From Macrolepiota albuminosa (lineage: Eukaryota > Basidiomycota > Agaricomycetes > Agaricales > Agaricaceae): 64,000 nucleotides of DNA. The stretch is from the NCBI GenBank assembly GCA_027475525.1, contig JAMWFC010000003.1, positions 124,001-188,000 on the forward strand, read 5' to 3'. Below, piece after piece: positions 9,706 to 22,769 of this stretch; within the stretch, counting starts at the first letter, position 1, and each line of letters starts with the position of its first letter. Below the pieces are notes generated by a model. That model was not told where the DNA came from. It made no database searches and saw only the letters and a list, made by a program, of their open reading frames with translations. The translations under genes were made by a program, and so were the position numbers.

Positions 9706-12700
9706 AAAAGATCCGATATTTATTTTCCGATTTTCACGGGGAGAATGAACTTTAGGAAATAAAAAAGAAGACTTTCCTTCCTCGAAGCGGTCATGCAATA
9801 TTACACCCACAAACCACAGATTACATACATCTCTTTTGACTTGACAAAAGAACCCTTACTTATTGTTTCAATTTCAATCAAGTTCTTCAGGGACGACATC
9901 AAAAACGTGTTCTCTTCCAAGGAGGTCAAGACTTTTCTCCATTCTACATCTACCTTGACGACGACAATATTTTTGTTCCAGCTAGTCACTTTGTCCTTCT
10001 TTTGGCATCTACTGTTTTCTGCTGGGCTGATTATTTGTTCCTCTCTGCCTTGTGATGCCCTTGCCACACCAGGAACACGATATATGCCGACAGCAACCGT
10101 AGCCAACCCATGGTAGGATTCCTTATTCTTCACTCTTGCCATGGCAATTCTTTCAATTGTGCTGAAAGTCCGGTGTCAATTTCCTGGATAGAAAAGCTGA
10201 GCAGAACACGGCATATGCATCACCTAGCGCACGAATAGCGCTCGACTTCTTCCTCGTCTCTACAAGCAACATCCAATCTCCACAACAAAATTTATCATCA
10301 TGGCATTGAGTCTAACAAAGACATTGGTAAAGGTAATTAGCGTTCCCGCAGATCGCCCCAGATGTAATTTACCTTGCTGGCGTTCGGTTCCTCACAGGAT
10401 ATCAAACAGAAATTTGACGGAGTACAGCCTGATAAGAAAAAATTCAGCGTGAACTACCTCGCAGGGTATGTCGTTTTATCTCCTAAGTAAATTACCAAAT
10501 CCCAATCCTAATTTCTTCTTTCCGTCTCTAGATATACCTGTCAAAACCTCGTTGGAGGCGCTAGTGGTCCCATCATAACTGGCGGTTAGACTCAGTGGAA
10601 AGGGCGGAGAATAGCATGTCTTCGCAGGTAAAGAAGACAAAAAAAATTGTAAGTAATGTATATGTAAACCGCAACCAAAATGTTCCCACGCTAACGCTGC
10701 AAGAGCGCACCTTCAACTCCTGACAATACCCTACACATAGCCGGTACCTTTTACGGCGATGGTTTCATGTCCGTGCAGGAAGACAAGGTGGATAATGTCA
10801 AAGACCTGGACTTTGCAAGCCCCAAATTGGACGACATTAAAGAGATCGATGGTGACGACATGCCTGCCAACAGGTTTACCGATGGAAATCTTTTGAAATA
10901 GATCCTTCACCACGGAAATAATGTATATGTCCCTCGATATCTGCACAACCTGACTCTGCAATGAATATTCATATACGGCCTTGGTAGATTAAAGAGAACA
11001 TACTGTGGACCGAATAATTGAGCAGTGTATAATTCTGAGAAATGGTGAGAACGGAATGAATGAGATCGGGACAAATACCTTACGTGACCGGTGGGTGGGA
11101 ATTAACATAAAGAAAAGGGAGTTTACTTGAGTCCTTGGTGCGGTACACGTACGAGGATACGGAAGACCGAAATTCAAAGCTTACAAGTGTTAGATTCTCA
11201 GTATTCGAGAATTTAAAGTCATATAGTAATTCAAATGCCTCAGAATGCACAAGATAGTCAGGAAAACTGCTGAGGGTATTTTAAACGAATAATCAAAAGA
11301 CTGCAGAACACCATGGCTAGACCTTCCAGTACCACAGTCAATGTGCATCCCGATCGTTTGATCATATTGCACGTCGATGGGTGAGGAAGTTTAATAGCAC
11401 TCTGAATGATCTACGGTTCAGAAAGACCAGGTGATTGTGGAATTCGCCTAGCTTCAAAGAGAACCATGATACGCAAGGCCGATAAATCCGCGTTAACAGA
11501 GAGTGAATTTCAAGTTTTCGATGGACAATATGTTAAAATACAGACCATGATCCAGGAAAGTTCCTTTCCGTATTTCTCCTAGGTAACAATGATACTCCAC
11601 CCGTAATGATCATCTTTATAAAAAGTTGTCATACAAGCAATACCGTTCTCACTGATACATGATACCTTTCATACACAAGATAGAGATAAGTAGCCTGAAA
11701 ATTGCGTACAGTGATATGACTAAGCCAAAAGACACCTCAAGGAGGACAACAAAGATAACAAACCTGGACGGGGAAGTTTGCCATGGCTAAGTAATCAAAG
11801 TAAACTGCTCCTGTCAACTGGCGGCGTCACCGGCAACGCATCCACAAGTTCCCAGCTAGTATGTTGCAGCTCTCCCGCGAGTCGCCTTACAACGCCATCC
11901 TTCTCCAATTTCTTCAAGTGCAAATCCACGCTGTGAGCAGCAGGAAGCCAGAGGGACTCGGGGTAAGCGGCGTAAAGCGTGGTGACGATGGTCCATGTTG
12001 TCCAGTTCGCAGGGGCAACGGACGCGTCTGGGCCAGCAGGAGGGGGAGGGTCTTGAAGGACTTTGAGAATTTGGGCCTCGCGCTCGAGACGGTGGTTAAT
12101 ATACCCGCTGATCAGCTCCTTCCCATTTGGGACTACGGGGCCGTGTCCGGGGTAGAGTGAGGTGTATCCATCCCCTTCGTTGAAGTCCAGCATCTCCTTG
12201 AGGCTCGTAAGGTACGTGGAGAGGTCTTCAAATACGGACGTTCCGTGACCAAGTACTGTGTCCGCGGTATAGAGGGCACGATCCTGTGGGACATAGAGAG
12301 CGATGGAGTCGGTTGTATGGCCGGGTGTGTGGAGGACGCGTAGGCCAGAGGTAGGCAGGGTTTGGGAGGCATGAAGATCGTGAAACACCTTGCCAGACGG
12401 GGACGGAATATAGAGATTGGTCGGGAGTTTGGCGAGCGTGGATGAGATGTCGCTCTTTGCTTCGTGGGTTTGGTGAGGGTCATTTGGGCTGGTAGGGTAC
12501 TTGTGCAGACGAGGAGGCTTGTAAGGCAGCGTCGGGTTGCGTTCTGCCCATAATTGTTCGAGAAGAGCAAGCACAGTTGGCAGGCCACCAATGTGGTCCG
12601 GGTGCCAATGGGATAGGATGATGTCAGAGACATCCGGTTCAGCAGGGTTGATCGGTCTAGCAGTCTCTTTCAAAGCAGATTTAAGAATGGGTATGTACTC

Positions 12701-12768
12701 TTGACGACCTTCGGCAGTGTCAATAAGTGTATACGGGTTCGTTCTGCCAATGATATATGTGTTGGTGC
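9706..12768 (-). repeat. Right arm of the large inverted duplication
   Basis: Reverse complement of 322-2679, with extra sequence in the small gene and an undeleted LACTB2-like gene. 9706-10299 is upstream DNA of the small gene and is well conserved with 2092-2679. An antisense frame starting MARVKNKESYHG is shared by both arms but lengths differ, so I treat it as chance. Confidence 0.85.
10300..10901 (+). CDS. Small protein of unknown family, right copy (124 aa)
   Basis: Paralogue of the gene at 1686-2091 and of unknown function. My model has five exons: 10300-10332, 10398-10465, 10532-10584, 10628-10652 and 10706-10901, all with GT-AG introns and an open joined frame. The N-terminal 11 codons, the F(S/N)V(N/T)Y(L) segment and the C-terminal IAG..(Y/H)(G/H)DG...V(D/E)NVK(D/E)L...(E)IDG...TDGNLLK match the left copy. 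The middle (about 40 residues, exons 3-4) has no counterpart on the left, so those two small exons are the least certain. The acidic C-terminus, lack of a signal peptide and convergent placement against the LACTB2-like gene are the same as in the left copy. Confidence 0.6.
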
Positions 12769-13012
12769 CTAATCAGAACGATATGTCATCGTTGTTACAG
12801 AGGAAATAACGTAAAGCATACCCTGAAGAGTAAACTTTCCCGGGTTCTGATCTGGAGGTTAGTGGCAAGCATAGGCTAGAGTTATCGGGAACATACTTGG
12901 CCTAGGACCCGGACGACTTGATCACTCAGCTAAGTTTATATATGAGTATGGAACTAATACATTGCAGCATACTCACCCGGGTCACTGACGGGAGTACTTC
13001 GAGCTGATCCAT
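11795..13012 (-). CDS. LACTB2-like metallo-beta-lactamase (355 aa)
   Basis: Four exons on the minus strand: 12977-13012, 12897-12929, 12822-12846 and 11795-12768, with GT-AG introns. The joined product starts MDQLEVLPSVTRLSDQVVRV and has the LACTB2-family opening GTNTYI(I)G and IDTAEG. It carries the zinc-binding HWHPDH motif at about residue 90, a HTPGHT motif and a DTVLGHG segment, then a C-terminal winged-helix-like region. Animal and fungal members are endoribonucleases or hydrolases of the mitochondrial matrix or cytosol. The substrate here is not shown by sequence. The usual length is about 290 residues, and the extra length lies in a loop after the HxHxDH motif. This is the intact member of an inverted duplicate pair. 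Confidence 0.9.
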
Positions 13013-13338
13013 TGTACTATTGCTCAGCGACGTCGTGGATGTACTTGAGATATATCGAACTCTAAGTACGAAAGACACAACAATGCTCATGTGATTTCGG
13101 CCTCTCTGAAAACCGGACACAACAGGATTACAGAAGCGCGTCCACACTATCATGATACATCCATTTACAACTGCAATCTAGTTCACAGTGTAGGCAAGAA
13201 AGACGTAGAAGTACTAGTTGGAAAGAAATTGACCATGACAATGAGAGAGTAAATAAACATTTGCTGTGCAAGCATTAAATGTGCAAACACGACCAAGCAT
13301 CGTTCTCAACTTGTCCCGACAGCGACGAAGACTCGATT
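13013..13338. other. Divergent intergenic region
   Basis: 326 bp between the start codons of the LACTB2-like gene (-) and CWC22 (+). It presumably holds both promoters. No clear TATA box or other motif is assignable. Confidence 0.5.
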
Positions 13339-16300
13339 ATGTCGGTTGCAGTGATGCCTTCTCCCATTGACACTGATGGCGCTCACAACAAGAGGAAACG
13401 GTTCGTGTCAGGTTTGTATACATCGTCTGCGGCACTCACACTTCCTTAGGTCTCGTTCTCCTTCGCCCGAAAACGATGGTGCACCACCGACATCACGAAG
13501 GAGGTCTTATTCCCCACCTTCAAATAGAGTTGTAGAACGTCCTAGGGTCGCTGATGTTGATCCCCAACGCAAGGCGGAGCGAGAACGCCAGCTTGCGGCT
13601 CGCGCCGCAGCTGCAGAGCTCGAAAAGGCCGACAAACCAAAAGAAGAGAAGGAATTCGATGCTCAGGCCGAGTTTGCAAAACTAATAAGCTCGAGGTCCG
13701 GTGGCGTGTACATGCCGCCTGCACGACTACGTGCTATGCAGGAAGCGGCTGCAAAAGACAAGAGCAGTCCGGAATATCAACGTATCGCTTGGGACGCTCT
13801 CCGTAAATCCATCACGGGTATCGTCAATCGAGTCAACATTGTCAATATCAAGCAGGTGGTGCCCGAACTCTTTTCGGAGAACCTCATTCGTGGACGTGGC
13901 CTTTTCGCTCGAAGTGTGATGAAGGCACAGGCGGCCAGTTTGCCCTTTACCCCCGTCTTCGCTGCACTTGTGGCGATTATCAACACAAAATTACCCCAGG
14001 TTGGAGAATTGGTACTCATGCGACTTATCAGTCAGTACCGGCGCGCATTTAAACGAAATGACAAGGCTTGTCGTGATTATTCGTTGAATATGTTATACAA
14101 ACTAACCGTCCTATCTAGATCGTCTGCAATTCATCTACTACATTCCTTGCTCATCTAGTTAATCAATCTGTCGCGCCTCCAATTGTCGCACTACAGATCT
14201 TCATGCTTCTTCTTGAACACCCCACAGATGACTCCATCGAAATTGCTGTTAGTTTTATGCGTGAAGTCGGCGCTTTCCTCACCGAAAACTCTCCAAAAGG
14301 CACCACATTCGTCTTTGAGCGCTTCCGTGCTGTGCTGAACGAAGGCGCCATTAGCCAGCGTGTACAGTACATGATCGAGGTGCTGATGCAGGTCCGGAAA
14401 GACAAGTTCAAGGACAACCCTATCATGCCGGAGGGCTTGGATTTGGTGGACGAGGATGAGCAAATCACTCATCAGATCGAACTTGAAGATGATATGCAGG
14501 TTCAGGAAGGACTCAGTATGTATTGATTGTCATCCTACCATGTTTTGGAAACTAATTAGATGCTTAGATGTCTTTAAGTTCGACCCCGAATATTTAGAAA
14601 ACGAGGAAAAATACAAGTCGATTAAATCTGAAATTCTTGGTGAAGATTCTGATGAGGAATCAGGGTCGGAAGAGGAATCCAGTGAAGAGGATGAGGACGA
14701 AGGTATCTATCAATTTGTGCTGCTACTATGTTCTCCTGTTAACCTAACTACTCTTCCGCCATAGTTGCTGAAGCCAAAGAAGGCATTGAGGACCGTACAG
14801 AGACGAATCTTGTCAACCTTCGACGTGTAATTTATTTGACAATCATGAATGCCCTCAACTACGAAGAAGCCGTTCACAAACTGCTCAAAGTTCAGATCGA
14901 TGAGGGCCAAGAGGTGTGTACGAACTCGAAATGTTACCTGTTGAAAGGCTTATCACTATTTCAGATCGAGTTAATAAACATGATCATCGAGTGTTGCTCT
15001 CAGGAAAGGTCATATTCTACCTTCTATGGTCTTGTTGGCGAACGACTGAGCAAGCTTAACCGTGTTTGGACCGAGTGCTTTGAAACTGCCTTTGGCAACT
15101 ATTACACCACGATCCATCGCTATGAGACGAACCGCCTGCGCAACATCGCGCGCTTTTTCGGACATCTCTTCGCAACAGATTCGATTTCTTGGGTCGTTTT
15201 CGAATGCGTCAAGGTTAATGAAGACGATACGACATCTAGCAGTCGTATCTTCATCAAAATCCTCATGAATGAGATGATGGAGAGCATGGGGTTGAAGACA
15301 CTAGCAGAACGATTCAAGGACCCGGAGATCAAACGCAGCTGCGAGGGCATGTTCCCTATCGATGTGCCCAAGAACACTCGGTTTGCGATCAACTACTTTA
15401 CCAGCATTGGCTTGGGCATCATCACTGAAGACATGAGAGAATTCTTGAAGGTACGTTTCCAAGGTTCTGTCTCAAAAAGAATCGTACATTGATTCTTTTT
15501 AGAATGCGCCACGGCTTATCATGGAGCAACGACGGGCTATGCTCGAAGCCGAATCTTCCTCCTCAGATTCCTCCGACTCAGACTCTTCCGACAGCGATTC
15601 GGATTCCGAGACTACTTCAGACTCAGACTCTGAATCAGATGCATCTTCTCGTGATCGTCGTCGCCGTTATTCTTCTACCCCTCCTCGTCGACGTGTCCGT
15701 GACGATTCCAGGTCTCCGCCTCCTAGACACAGGGATTCTAGATCGCCACCACCGCGTCATCGACGTGATGATTCTAGGTCACCCCCGCCTAAGCACAGGC
15801 AATATGACTCTGGTTCTCCCGAACCAAGACGCAGACGATTCGATTCGAGGTCTCCTCCACCTCGAGATTCTCGGCGCCGGCCCTCTATCTCGTCTCGCTC
15901 TCCTTCTCCGCCCCCTCGTGCGCCCCCTCGTGGTGTTCCTCCCTCTAAGTACGACGGCTCGTCGCGCTACAACACGTCGCCACAAGACATTCGCCGTTCA
16001 AGTGGCACTGGCGTGCCCTCCAAACAGGAACCCTTACTTGACCGTCGAGAGCGTGACCGCCGCGTGTCGACGAGCCACCGTCTAGAGCGTTCAGTATCAA
16101 GGGACCGTTCGCCTCCGCCACACTTGAGTAGGGATGGACGTCGTTCGAGGTCGCCGCCTGGGCGTGGGGACGATAAGAGGGGCTACTCGAGGGAAAGGAA
16201 TGGAGCTCCGCCATCGAACGCATATAGGGAGCGGGAGCGCGATAAGAGGAGGAGTTCGCCGGGAAGGGAGGACAGGGATCGACGCGGCGGCTATGGGGCT

Positions 16301-16339
16301 GAGAGAACGAGGGATAACGGGTACCAACGCCGAAGGTGA
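13339..16339 (+). CDS. CWC22: Pre-mRNA splicing factor CWC22 (893 aa)
   Basis: A spliceosome component that binds eIF4A3 and escorts it to exons, needed for catalytic activation of the spliceosome in the nucleus. Seven exons: 13339-13400, 13450-14065, 14119-14515, 14568-14702, 14765-14913, 14965-15450 and 15503-16339. Residues about 130-320 form the MIF4G domain (AWDALRKSITGIVNRVN, SSTTFLAHLVNQ, RVQYMIEVL). An acidic linker follows (about 385-405), then the MA3 domain (about 420-540). The C-terminal 270 residues are a serine/aspartate stretch and an RS-rich tail with repeated RSPPPRH units. The start ATG leads into a basic segment HNKRKRSRSPSP. One junction is odd: exon 2 to exon 3 has no GT donor in the required phase, and a GC-AG intron at 14066-14118 is the only join that keeps the conserved frame. 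Confidence 0.93.
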
Positions 16340-17290
16340 TTTTTTCGATGTGGGGAATTTCATTTGCTATGGGAATTTGGGAATGTGCGCTTCTACGTTA
16401 GTTGTAAACCCCTGTAAACCCATCTGCTGCTGCCATTTATTAGACCTGTATCAAGTCCTTTTTGGGGCTGTCATTGCAAATGTTAAGAGTTCGGCGGGGC
16501 AACCTGACTTCCATCAACAGAAGTCATAGATACAGGACATCGTTGAGATAAACTATGCATCCCTTCTCTCCCCAAATTATATTGTGACTCAATCTACATA
16601 TTGTGTTCTTTCGAGTCAGGAAGTTTTTGTGACATGACATTTGAAATTCTGACGGAGAATCACTCTGCTCTGTTCTTCCGGATTTGGAGGTCTTCTGCGT
16701 GTGAAAAAAAGAAATAACGTTCACGCGCCACGCGGTGGGTCCGTTCAAAATCTCGCTGTTCGCTTTGAGTGCCGTTTGTGGCTAAAGCGAAGAAAGGCGA
16801 GAGTTAAATACTTGAAGCTTTTTCTGAACATCTTGACACTCGCATTACCGTGCAATTACAGGGCCATAAGTAGGAACGCGAGGCCATTGTACCGTGATTG
16901 GTGTAATTGTGTTGTTAAAAGATCAGCCTAAGAGAGTATCCGTGGGTAGTGAATAGTCGTCCTACATAGATTCCCTAGATGTTTTGACTTTTTTTGGACG
17001 GATACACATTGGCTGATACCTCGGTCCAACAATGTCTACGTCTACCTTTCCAGAGCAACCAACGGACCGCCGGCACCCATGGTACCGCGGCATAAAGACT
17101 CACGGCATTTTCTGTGTGCCCCGGAATCAATGATACATATCGGTTCAATTTAAGTATGAACAAAGAATAGTGTACAGGGTAACGAGGGTATCGTGAATTA
17201 TTGCTATTGCTACATTTAGGAAGGATGTATACAGTCCGAGTTCGGAATATTCACCAGCTGATGTTATTTAAACACGAGCTAGTTCAACTT
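16340..17290. other. Intergenic, no recognised gene
   Basis: 951 bp between the convergent CWC22 and transcription factor genes. Short frames on both strands lack coding character. I see no RNA gene or repeat. Confidence 0.5.
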
Positions 17291-19417
17291 TTAGAGCATA
17301 TTCACCTGAAATCGAAAAAAGTCACATTTGGAATCTTCTGTTGAGAACCCGTGATACTGACTAGATAATGGAAAATATGTTCCGAAGGTTTTCAGGGCTT
17401 GCGTGAGCACGTCTAAATTGTGCCGGTAGCCGCTGGCCACATCGCTGAGGTCCACAGAGAATACATCTCGTTTCGAGCTAGCAATCGCAATGATGAACAT
17501 CTCTGCAGTGGAGAGCCAACATGCCTACAGGAGTTACAGTCAGCGGAATTTTTTTTTTCAGAAGTCGGGTCGTCGCACACAAACGATCGGATCCAAGTGA
17601 GACCAGTCGGCATCAGATAACTGACATATGAGCTTCACGATGGAGCTTCCCGCTTTTAAAGCCCGGCAGTCGGACGTTGCGTGCCGTTGAAGATGGATGA
17701 AAGAAGCGTAAATCATCGTCTGGATCACGAAATAGTCGTGATTGAACGGGACGGCGGGGATTGTCGAGGAAAACCTCTGCACTGCATTCTCTGAAAAGCG
17801 ATATTTCCAGTCATTGGGATCGGAACCTTGGGAATACCTTGTAACTATGTACAATTCGACATCGACGATATCCCATCAGACGCACCATTTTTTGATCGCG
17901 ACGATAGTTCGTAGAGCGCCGCCGTCTTGGCTTTCAAAGAGGGGATAGTCTCTTCGGATGGATTTGACAGTTCCGCGCCATCAAAAAACGCACGGAGCGG
18001 GGGTTGAAAACTGATTGTATCCTAGATGATTGCCGTACGGTTGGCGAAAAGGGTTGACCAGAAACAAGTCACGTACCCATTTGCCAAGTCCGAGGGGCCA
18101 CGGAGTTAGGATGCGACACTGGGGTGCATCCTTGTCCGGTAATGCGAGAGGTAAGCCGGTGGCTACAGACCAGCAGCGGTCAATCATGAAAATCTGCCAA
18201 AATGCAAGTATGCGATCTTGTAGTTCCATGGGGTTTTGTGGTGGGGCGACTGGGATAAGGGGTGCAGGTGCATGTACGGGGTAGATACCTGTTAATACAC
18301 TTTGCGGCTGGATTTGGTGAAGGCCAATCCCAACGGCGAGTTTGATCGCAGAGGAGATGTGTCGGTAGCCTTCTATAATACGATTGTTCATGTACAGGTA
18401 GGTGGCAAGGAGTGCTGACGCTTGAACGATATCGGGAAGCCGGTCCGAGGTGTCTAACGCCGCATTGATTTCGTGTTGTACTTGTATGAAGAAAGCGGGT
18501 TCAAGGTCCGAGTAGACCTGAGATCTTGCAAAGTAACACGCTAGGAGGTACACTGCGTTTTCAAGAGCGGGGTGAGGCTCGTTTCCTGGCTCGAGGAACC
18601 GGTCCATACTCGCATAGGACCAGCATTGATGTCTGTGAACCATGAAAATGTCAAGTCTTAGAAGGGCAATCGCAGGGTCAGTAGGCTGTACACGTATCAA
18701 CTCGGGCGATAAATCTCACAGATATTGTCTCGCATGTGAAGGCAGGGTCATTCTAGGGTCAGTATGAGAAGGTCCCACAAGGGGGGAAGCCGAGGAGGAA
18801 CGAGAGGTGCATTCTTCTGTTGAGACACGCGGTTCTATGGGATTGAAAAGCATGGATGGAGCCACCGAGCTCGCTTCAGAAGTAGGTGGGGATGGTGAGG
18901 TGGAAGTGGATGCGGAGTTGTACAAAGAAAGTTGAGGGTTTAAACCATCCGGTGGAGGTGTGAGTCCTAGGTCTAGTTCGACATTGCAAGGAGGCGATGA
19001 CGTTCCTAATTTGCTTGTCGATTATAAAGAAAGTTGTGCAATATAAATGATACCTACCGGAACTTGAGCCTGAGCCAAACTCGAGATCGCGCAAACGACG
19101 TTCTAGCTGGGCGAGTTGCTCTTTGAGGAGTGCTGTCCTGCTTTTTTGTTGCTTATCGTCGTACGCGCAGGCATCAGCGCGGTTCATCTTCATGCACTGA
19201 CGGCAGACAGGGCGTATTCCGTCACATTTCTGGTATTGATTGATATCATGAGCTTATTGAGAAGACTGGATCATTGTTTTTTATAATGCCCACCAATTTC
19301 CGTTTTCTATGGGATGGTTATCAAGTACGTTTATGGCGCAGGGACTATCAGTTCTTACCGGCAGGCCAGACAGGCCGTTCCTCGTCTGAGTGTGGTTTCT
19401 GTTTTGTGGGGAGGCAT
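17291..19417 (-). CDS. Zn2Cys6 fungal transcription factor (581 aa)
   Basis: A nuclear DNA-binding regulator with unknown target genes. Eight exons on the minus strand: 19359-19417, 19294-19306, 19058-19229, 18720-19005, 18077-18656, 17886-18021, 17579-17844 and 17291-17524. The Zn2Cys6 cluster has cysteines at residues 16, 19, 26, 33, 36 and 45, followed by a short coiled coil (LLKEQLAQLERRLRDLE), a serine/proline-rich linker, and the fungal_trans regulatory domain from about residue 170 (RQYLLDIFMVHRHQCW, HPALENAVYLLACYFAR). Exon 2 is only 13 nt and encodes part of the basic stretch RKRKL inside the zinc cluster, yet the frame and all six cysteines line up only if it is included. The last exon ends with a short C-terminus after FGTYFPL. 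Confidence 0.88.
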
Positions 19418-19977
19418 ATTTTAATATGAAAGCCTGATTTCAACATGATACGGTTTTATAGGTCAAGCGTGTCCTCAGATTTTAGCATTGCCTGAAGATC
19501 TGATCAACTAGATTTTCTTAGCGATGTCTAAGGATGTGGGCGCAGCGTCGTGCGACTGGATCCCTCGATCAACGAGAAATTATGCAAGTCAACCGAATAT
19601 CCAAAAGCAGAATAAACACAGCCATGCCCCACTAAGTATGTAGGAAAATCTAGGATCACCGTCGGCTGTTTTCTGCACAAAGGTTGAATCATGCAAGTCA
19701 CTGAATCTTCCACATGATTCTACTGCAGTCCGAGTCAGTTCGCCTGCAGAATTCCTAAACGGAGAGCTCAATGAGCCTGTTTCTTTCCTTCATGGTTTTA
19801 CTGGTCGTATGTGCCTTAGGTTCCGAGCTCCATACCCCATGACCGTTTTCCTTGAGTTAAAAGGTTTTCTTGTCAGTAATACTCAAGTAATACCGATCAG
19901 ATCGTGGTGTGTCGCCAGAAAATTCGCTCCATCACATGGTATTGCGTCTATTGGTTAAACCCTAGGTAACAATTAGA
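19418..19977. other. Intergenic, no recognised gene
   Basis: 560 bp upstream of the transcription factor and downstream of adenylate kinase. No supported gene. Confidence 0.5.
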
Positions 19978-20915
<938 letters not shown>

Positions 20916-21177
20916 CGCGTGAAAGAAAGGAGAACGAAAAGTTTAGAGAAACCAACCGAGTGACTGTTGGACAAGGTCGCCAGCGCGTATGCAAATGATT
21001 TCTGGTCGGGCTTTATCGGTGGGTATCGGATGTCGGAACTCGGAGACTCTATTTGGCCCAAAAGCTCCTGACAAGCGCCATATTCTAAAAATATCCGCCG
21101 CGCGACGTGGAGCTCGTGTACAGCGCCAGCGGTTGGGAATTTACTGACCTTACTCCGTCCATCCACGGCAGGCGCCA
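20916..21177. promoter_or_regulatory. Shared divergent promoter region ADK1/WBP1
   Basis: 262 bp between two start codons on opposite strands. It must contain both promoters. No TATA box stands out. Confidence 0.5.
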
Positions 21178-22769
21178 ATGTTACGGCTTCGTTCCCTGTT
21201 TTTCCTTGCTGTTAGTTTGATTACGTGCCTCTATGCCAGATCTAGCACAGGCGATTCTGTCTTGGTAATTGTTGAGCCAAGCAAGCAGGACGACTATTCT
21301 CTCTTCTTCGATGGGTTGAAAGGTTTGTATGAAATAATAATGCCTCAATGACTATTTTTTGACAGCCTACTCAGCACAGGGATATGAGCTGACATTTCGC
21401 GGCCCCAAGGCTGAAATACCTCTCGTTGTTGAGTACGATGTCCCCAGCTTCGCTCATGTCATTATCTTGGCGTCCGAAACGAAGAGTACATCATTAATAA
21501 CTGTACCAGCATTACTCTTGCTGACTCTTGATAGATTTTGCGAAGGATATCACACCACAATCTCTTGTACAAATTCTGGGAAAGAAGACTAACCTGGTCA
21601 TCGCATTATCCTCCAAGCAGACATCATTGTCATCTCTGGCCGCAGAATTTTCATTGATCCTTCCACCTCCCGGTACACCACTAGTCTCATACTTCCCAGA
21701 ACGCGAAGAATCGCCTCAGGTCATTCCCGTTTCTGTCCAAGCTAACTCAGTAGTTTCCTCGAACATCAACCCAGTCTGGTTCTCTGGTGTTCCACACGCA
21801 ATTGGAAACAACCCTATGGTTGTACCTATCCTTCGTGCACCCGCAGAGAGCTTCGCTTCTGAAACCGACGGTGGATCACCTGATGCTCTCGTTGATGCTA
21901 CAGAGAGAGGCGGCGAAGGTTTATGGGCCGGATCTCAGCTTGGTTTAGTCACTGGTTTCCAAACTCTTGACAATTCTCGCGTGACCTTCGTGGGTGGGGC
22001 TGACGTGTTCAGCGATGAGTTTGCCCAAAAAGAAATAACCAAGTGGGTTCTGTATCATGATCTGAATCTGCGCGGAAATTCTAATTATTCCTCTCTTAGA
22101 GGTGTCCCTTCTGGAAATGTTGCTTTTGCTCGCGATGTAATTGCATGGACGTTCCAAGAGACACAGACGCTACGTATTGAAAGCACTACCCACCATCGCG
22201 TCAATCAAACCGAACCATCAGAGCAATATACCACTAATGATGAACTTGTGAGGATTGAATTACGCCTACACCTATTTACGAAATAACAACTCCTTCAGGT
22301 ATACACTGCCTATATTTCCAAATACGACCCGAAAACATCAACCTGGGTGCCGTATTCAGATATCGAAGATCTTCAGCTAGAATTTACAATGCTGGATCCA
22401 CACGTCCGCACAGCTTTGCTTCCAGTATCGGGCATTCCGGGCGAGTATTCAGCGACTTTCCGCGCACCGGACCGACATGGTGTCTTTAAATTTATTATTA
22501 ACTACAAGCGCAGGGGGTGAGTGTTTCATCTCCATATCAGAGATCTCCTGAGTGATCTAACTTAATTTCACAGTTTCACATATCTTACGAGCTCTACGAC
22601 TGTCCCGGTGGTGCCTCCACGCCATGATGGTTACCCACGTTTTCTGAGTGCTGCATGGCCCTACTATACAGGTGCCATCAGTACGAGTATCGGTTTCTTC
22701 TTGTTTTCGGCCTTGTGGCTAGCCGGTGACTCGCGCGAAAAAAAGGCAAAAGGGCACAAGGCAGAGTAG
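21178..22769 (+). CDS. WBP1: Oligosaccharyltransferase 48-kDa subunit (463 aa)
   Basis: A subunit of the oligosaccharyltransferase complex in the ER membrane, which transfers glycan from dolichol to asparagine on nascent proteins. Five exons: 21178-21322, 21366-21485, 21535-22247, 22299-22516 and 22574-22769. Residues 1-20 are a signal peptide (LRLRSLFFLAVSLITCLYA). The lumenal part begins DSVLVIVE and contains the OST48 landmarks FRGPKAEIPLV, DNSRVTFVGGADVFSDEF and the KWVLYHDLN region. Near the C-terminus FTYLTSSTTVPVVPPRHDGY and YPRFLSAAWPYYTGAI lead into one membrane helix (about residues 430-450), then a short basic cytosolic tail rich in lysine. Length matches the family (about 430-460). 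Confidence 0.95.

Noticed and set aside
9801..10142. Antisense frame starting MARVKNKESYHG, shared with 2248-2406 in the left arm
   Set aside because: The shared part is short and the two frames diverge and end at different places. It lies in the likely promoter of the small gene on the other strand.
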